Assembly: GCA_018715295.1 (NCBI GenBank)
Contig: DVLY01000121.1
Span: 1-15,986 of the forward strand
DNA: 15,986 nt
Reading direction: 5' to 3'
DNA from: Candidatus Merdimorpha stercoravium
GTDB taxonomy: Bacteria > Bacteroidota > Bacteroidia > Flavobacteriales > UBA1820
Shown: in pieces, positions 13,619-15,986 of the stretch
Layout of the letters: every line of letters starts with the position of its first letter
Numbering within the stretch: position 1 is the stretch's first letter
The notes under the pieces: model-generated
Told to the model about the DNA's origin: nothing
Database searches by the model: none
What the model saw: the letters and a program-made list of their open reading frames with translations, nothing else
Translations under genes and position numbers: made by a program

Positions 13619-14721
13619 AAGACGCTTTGGAAAAAAAATACAAACGTATCGTCGTCAAGATAGGCAGCAACGTGCTCACCCGCGCGGACGGCACGCTCGA
13701 TACCACGCGGATGTCCGCGCTGGTGGATCAGGTCGCTGAATTGATGGCCGGGGGCATGGAAGTGATCCTGGTCTCTTCGGGTGCGGTGGCGGCCGGGCGC
13801 AGCGAGGTCGTGCCCAAACCCCATCACCTCGACGCGGTGGGCAGCCGCCAGTTGTTTTCGGCGGTCGGACAGGGGAAGCTCATCGGGAAGTATTACGAAC
13901 TTTTCCGCGAGCACGGCATCGTCTGCGGGCAGGTGCTTACCACCAAGGAGAGTTTCGGCACCCGGGAGCATTACCTGAACCAGCGCAACTGCATGGCGGT
14001 GATGCTGGAGAGCGGCGTAGTGCCGGTGGTCAACGAAAACGATACGATCTCGGTAACGGAGTTGATGTTCACCGACAACGACGAACTCTCGGGGCTGGTG
14101 GCCGCGATGATGGATGCCGAGGCACTGGTGATCCTGAGCAATATCGACGGGATCTACGACGGCGACCCTGCCGATCCGGCCTCCCGGGTTATCGAACGCA
14201 TCCTGCCGGGTGAAAGCGACCTCTCGCGCTATGTCCAGTCGTCGCGTTCCTCGTTCGGGCGCGGAGGGATGCTCACCAAGAGCCGTATCGCCGCCAAGGT
14301 AGCCGGCGAGGGGACGGAGGTGATCATCGCCAACGGAAAGCGGGAGAACATCCTTTGCCGTTTGATGGGAGGAAAACAGGACGAGGGGACGCTTTGCACC
14401 CGTTTTGTCCCTGCTTCCACCCCCAAGAGCGCCATCAAGAAGTGGATCGCCCATTCGGAGAGTTTTGCCAAGGGGGAAATCCACATCAGCCCTCTGGCTT
14501 GCCAGGCCCTCACCGGGGAGAAGGCCACCAGCCTGCTGCCGATCGGGGTGAGCGAGATCCGGGGCGATTTCGAGAAGGACGACATCGTGCGGATCATTGC
14601 GCCCGACGGCCGTCAGATCGGCGTGGGACGCGTTTCCACCGGCAGTCAGCAGGCTCGGAGGCAGATGGGCCGCAAGGGCGGAAAGGCGCTGGTGCATTAC
14701 GATTACCTGTGTTTGGACTGA
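13615..14721 (+). CDS. proB: Glutamate 5-kinase with PUA domain
   Basis: ProB phosphorylates glutamate to gamma-glutamyl phosphate, the first committed and usually proline-inhibited step. The 368-residue product matches the usual length (E. coli about 367). The kinase domain shows RIVVKIGSNVL near residue 11, ILVSSGAVAAGRSEV, NENDTIS from residue 140, and SSFGRGGMLTKSRIAAK. A C-terminal PUA domain (about 280-360) contains KATSLLPIGVSEIRGDF and GRVSTGSQQARRQMG. No ATG exists before the catalytic KIGSN, so a non-ATG start is required. GTG at 13615 is preferred because it overlaps the upstream TGA as GTGA, implying coupled translation; TTG 13627 and GTG 13591 are alternatives. Confidence 0.94.
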   Translation: MKDALEKKYKRIVVKIGSNVLTRADGTLDTTRMSALVDQVAELMAGGMEVILVSSGAVAAGRSEVVPKPHHLDAVGSRQLFSAVGQGKLIGKYYELFREHGIVCGQVLTTKESFGTREHYLNQRNCMAVMLESGVVPVVNENDTISVTELMFTDNDELSGLVAAMMDAEALVILSNIDGIYDGDPADPASRVIERILPGESDLSRYVQSSRSSFGRGGMLTKSRIAAKVAGEGTEVIIANGKRENILCRLMGGKQDEGTLCTRFVPASTPKSAIKKWIAHSESFAKGEIHISPLACQALTGEKATSLLPIGVSEIRGDFEKDDIVRIIAPDGRQIGVGRVSTGSQQARRQMGRKGGKALVHYDYLCLD

Positions 14722-14740
14722 AGAAAAAGAAACGAGCGAT

Positions 14741-15986
14741 ATGGAACTGAAACAGACTTTTGAGCGGGCGGTCGAGGCTTCACGGGCTTTGGCGTTGCTC
14801 GACGGGGAAAAGATCAACGAGGTGCTTTTGGCGTTGGCCGATGAAACCGAACGCCAAAGTGCGGCGATCCTCGAGGAGAACGCGCGCGATCTGGCGGCCA
14901 AGGACCCTTCCGATCCGATGTACGACCGCTTGATGCTCACCCCTGCGCGGATCGAGGGCATAGCGGACGACATCCGCCACGTGGCGGCCTTGCGCTCGCC
15001 CGTAGGGGAGGAGATAGCCCGCTGGACCCGTCCCAACGGGATGGAGATCGTCAAGGTGCGCGTGCCTTTCGGAGTGGTGGGCGTGATCTACGAGGCGCGT
15101 CCCAATGTGAGCTTCGATGTGTTTTCCCTGTGCTTCAAGACCTCGAACGCTTGTATCCTCAAAGGGGGATCGGATGCGGTGCATTCCAATGCGATGATCA
15201 TCTCGATCATCAAGAAGGTGCTGTATTGTTGCGGGGTGCCGCAGGATGCGGTTACCTTGCTGCCCAACGACCGGGAGGCAACGGCCCGCTTGCTTACGGC
15301 TACCGATTATGTCGATCTGCTCATCCCCCGGGGGAGCGCTTCGCTGATCCGCTATGTGCGCGATAATGCCCATGTGCCGGTCATCGAGACGGGTGCCGGA
15401 GTATGCCATACGTATTTTTCGGCCGACGGCGATGTGAAAAAGGGGGCGGCGGTCATTTTCAACGCCAAGACCCGGCGCGTTTCGGTGTGCAATGCCCTGG
15501 ATTGCCTGATCGTGCATTCTTCGCGTTTGGCCGATCTGCCGGCCCTGTGCGCCCCGCTAGCCAAAAAGGACGTGCAACTCCAGGCCGATCCGCGCGCGTA
15601 CATGGCTTTGGAGGGCAAGTATCCCAAGGAGCTGCTCGTGGCGGCAGACGAGCACAGTTTCGGGACGGAGTTCCAGGACTATATCCTGGCCGTCAAAACG
15701 GTAGACGGCCTGGAGGAAGCCTTGGACCACATCGCGAAGTATTCGTCGGGGCACAGCGAGGCCATCCTGACGGAAAATCCGGCCACGGCAGTCGAGTTCC
15801 AGCGTCGGGTGGATGCGGCTTGCGTCTATGTCAATGTATCCACGGCCTTTACCGACGGGGGACAGTTCGGTTTCGGGGCGGAGATAGGGATCAGCACCCA
15901 GAAACTGCACGCCCGCGGACCGATGGGGCTGCCGGAGCTTACCAGCTACAAGTACCTGATCTGCGGCAACGGGCAGGTGCGAGAGC
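14741..15986 (+). CDS. proA: Gamma-glutamyl phosphate reductase (3' end outside window)
   Basis: ProA reduces gamma-glutamyl phosphate, the unstable ProB product, with NADPH to glutamate semialdehyde, which cyclises to the ProC substrate. Translation from ATG 14741 (MELKQTFERAVEASRALA) is open to the window edge for 415 codons. It shows family hallmarks: VPFGVVGVIYEARPNVSFDV, CILKGGSDAVHSNAM, DLLIPRGSASLIRYVRD, VIETGAGVCHTYF, and the catalytic cysteine region RRVSVCNALDCLIVH with C250. TDGGQFGFGAEIGISTQKLH and ARGPMGLPELTSYKY lie near the C-terminus, so only a few residues are probably missing. The gene begins 19 bp after the proB stop, as expected for a proBA operon. Confidence 0.95.
   Translation, partial: MELKQTFERAVEASRALALLDGEKINEVLLALADETERQSAAILEENARDLAAKDPSDPMYDRLMLTPARIEGIADDIRHVAALRSPVGEEIARWTRPNGMEIVKVRVPFGVVGVIYEARPNVSFDVFSLCFKTSNACILKGGSDAVHSNAMIISIIKKVLYCCGVPQDAVTLLPNDREATARLLTATDYVDLLIPRGSASLIRYVRDNAHVPVIETGAGVCHTYFSADGDVKKGAAVIFNAKTRRVSVCNALDCLIVHSSRLADLPALCAPLAKKDVQLQADPRAYMALEGKYPKELLVAADEHSFGTEFQDYILAVKTVDGLEEALDHIAKYSSGHSEAILTENPATAVEFQRRVDAACVYVNVSTAFTDGGQFGFGAEIGISTQKLHARGPMGLPELTSYKYLICGNGQVRE

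Noticed and set aside
13291..15054. Minus-strand open frame of 587 codons across the PNPOx-like gene, proB and proA
   Set aside because: It covers three well-identified plus-strand genes and has no recognisable motif; long antisense frames are common at this GC content.

Overview
This window most likely comes from the chromosome of a GC-rich member of the Bacteroidales, with an Alistipes/Rikenellaceae-like genome as my best guess. The reasons are: most starts lack a clear Shine-Dalgarno sequence; several genes are preceded by TAnnTTTG-type -7 boxes, the Bacteroidetes housekeeping sigma signature; there is a Bacteroidetes-style lipoprotein; and families common in that phylum are present (DUF362, DUF5009, a NapH/NapG-type polyferredoxin). 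The genus is an inference and was not checked against any database.

Layout. 118-3246 (+) is a large AddA/RecB-like helicase-nuclease. 3314-4027 (+) is a small lipoprotein of unknown function. A symmetrical hairpin at 4072-4104 separates this pair from a converging minus-strand block. Read in transcription order, that block (8554 down to 4163) holds a cytosolic DUF362 protein with two [4Fe-4S] motifs, a run of GC-rich hairpins, a small membrane protein resembling an ECF transporter S component, a Tat-exported DUF362 protein, and a 520-residue membrane polyferredoxin that looks like NapH fused to NapG. The last three are tightly spaced and probably form one operon for membrane or periplasmic electron transfer. 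The electron donor and acceptor are not visible. This is the best candidate here for an undescribed system.

Between the divergent DUF362 and MFS genes lie about 2.3 tandem copies of an 85-86 bp structured repeat. Each copy begins near a -7-like box and carries hairpins, and the last, partial copy supplies the probable promoter of the MFS exporter (8852-10240, +). The exporter overlaps, tail to tail by 26 bp, a small secreted-protein gene (10858-10215, -) that is broken by a -1 frameshift. Upstream of it on the same strand is a DUF5009 acyltransferase-like membrane protein (12128-10953, -), and a 14-bp inverted repeat sits between the two.

From 12337 to the right edge is a proline biosynthesis cluster in the order proC, a NimA-like flavin-binding PNPOx-family gene, proB, proA. 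The PNPOx gene lies 10 bp after proC, and its stop overlaps the probable GTG start of proB, so it is embedded in the operon. proA runs off the right edge almost complete. I saw no rRNA, tRNA, CRISPR array, transposase or phage gene.
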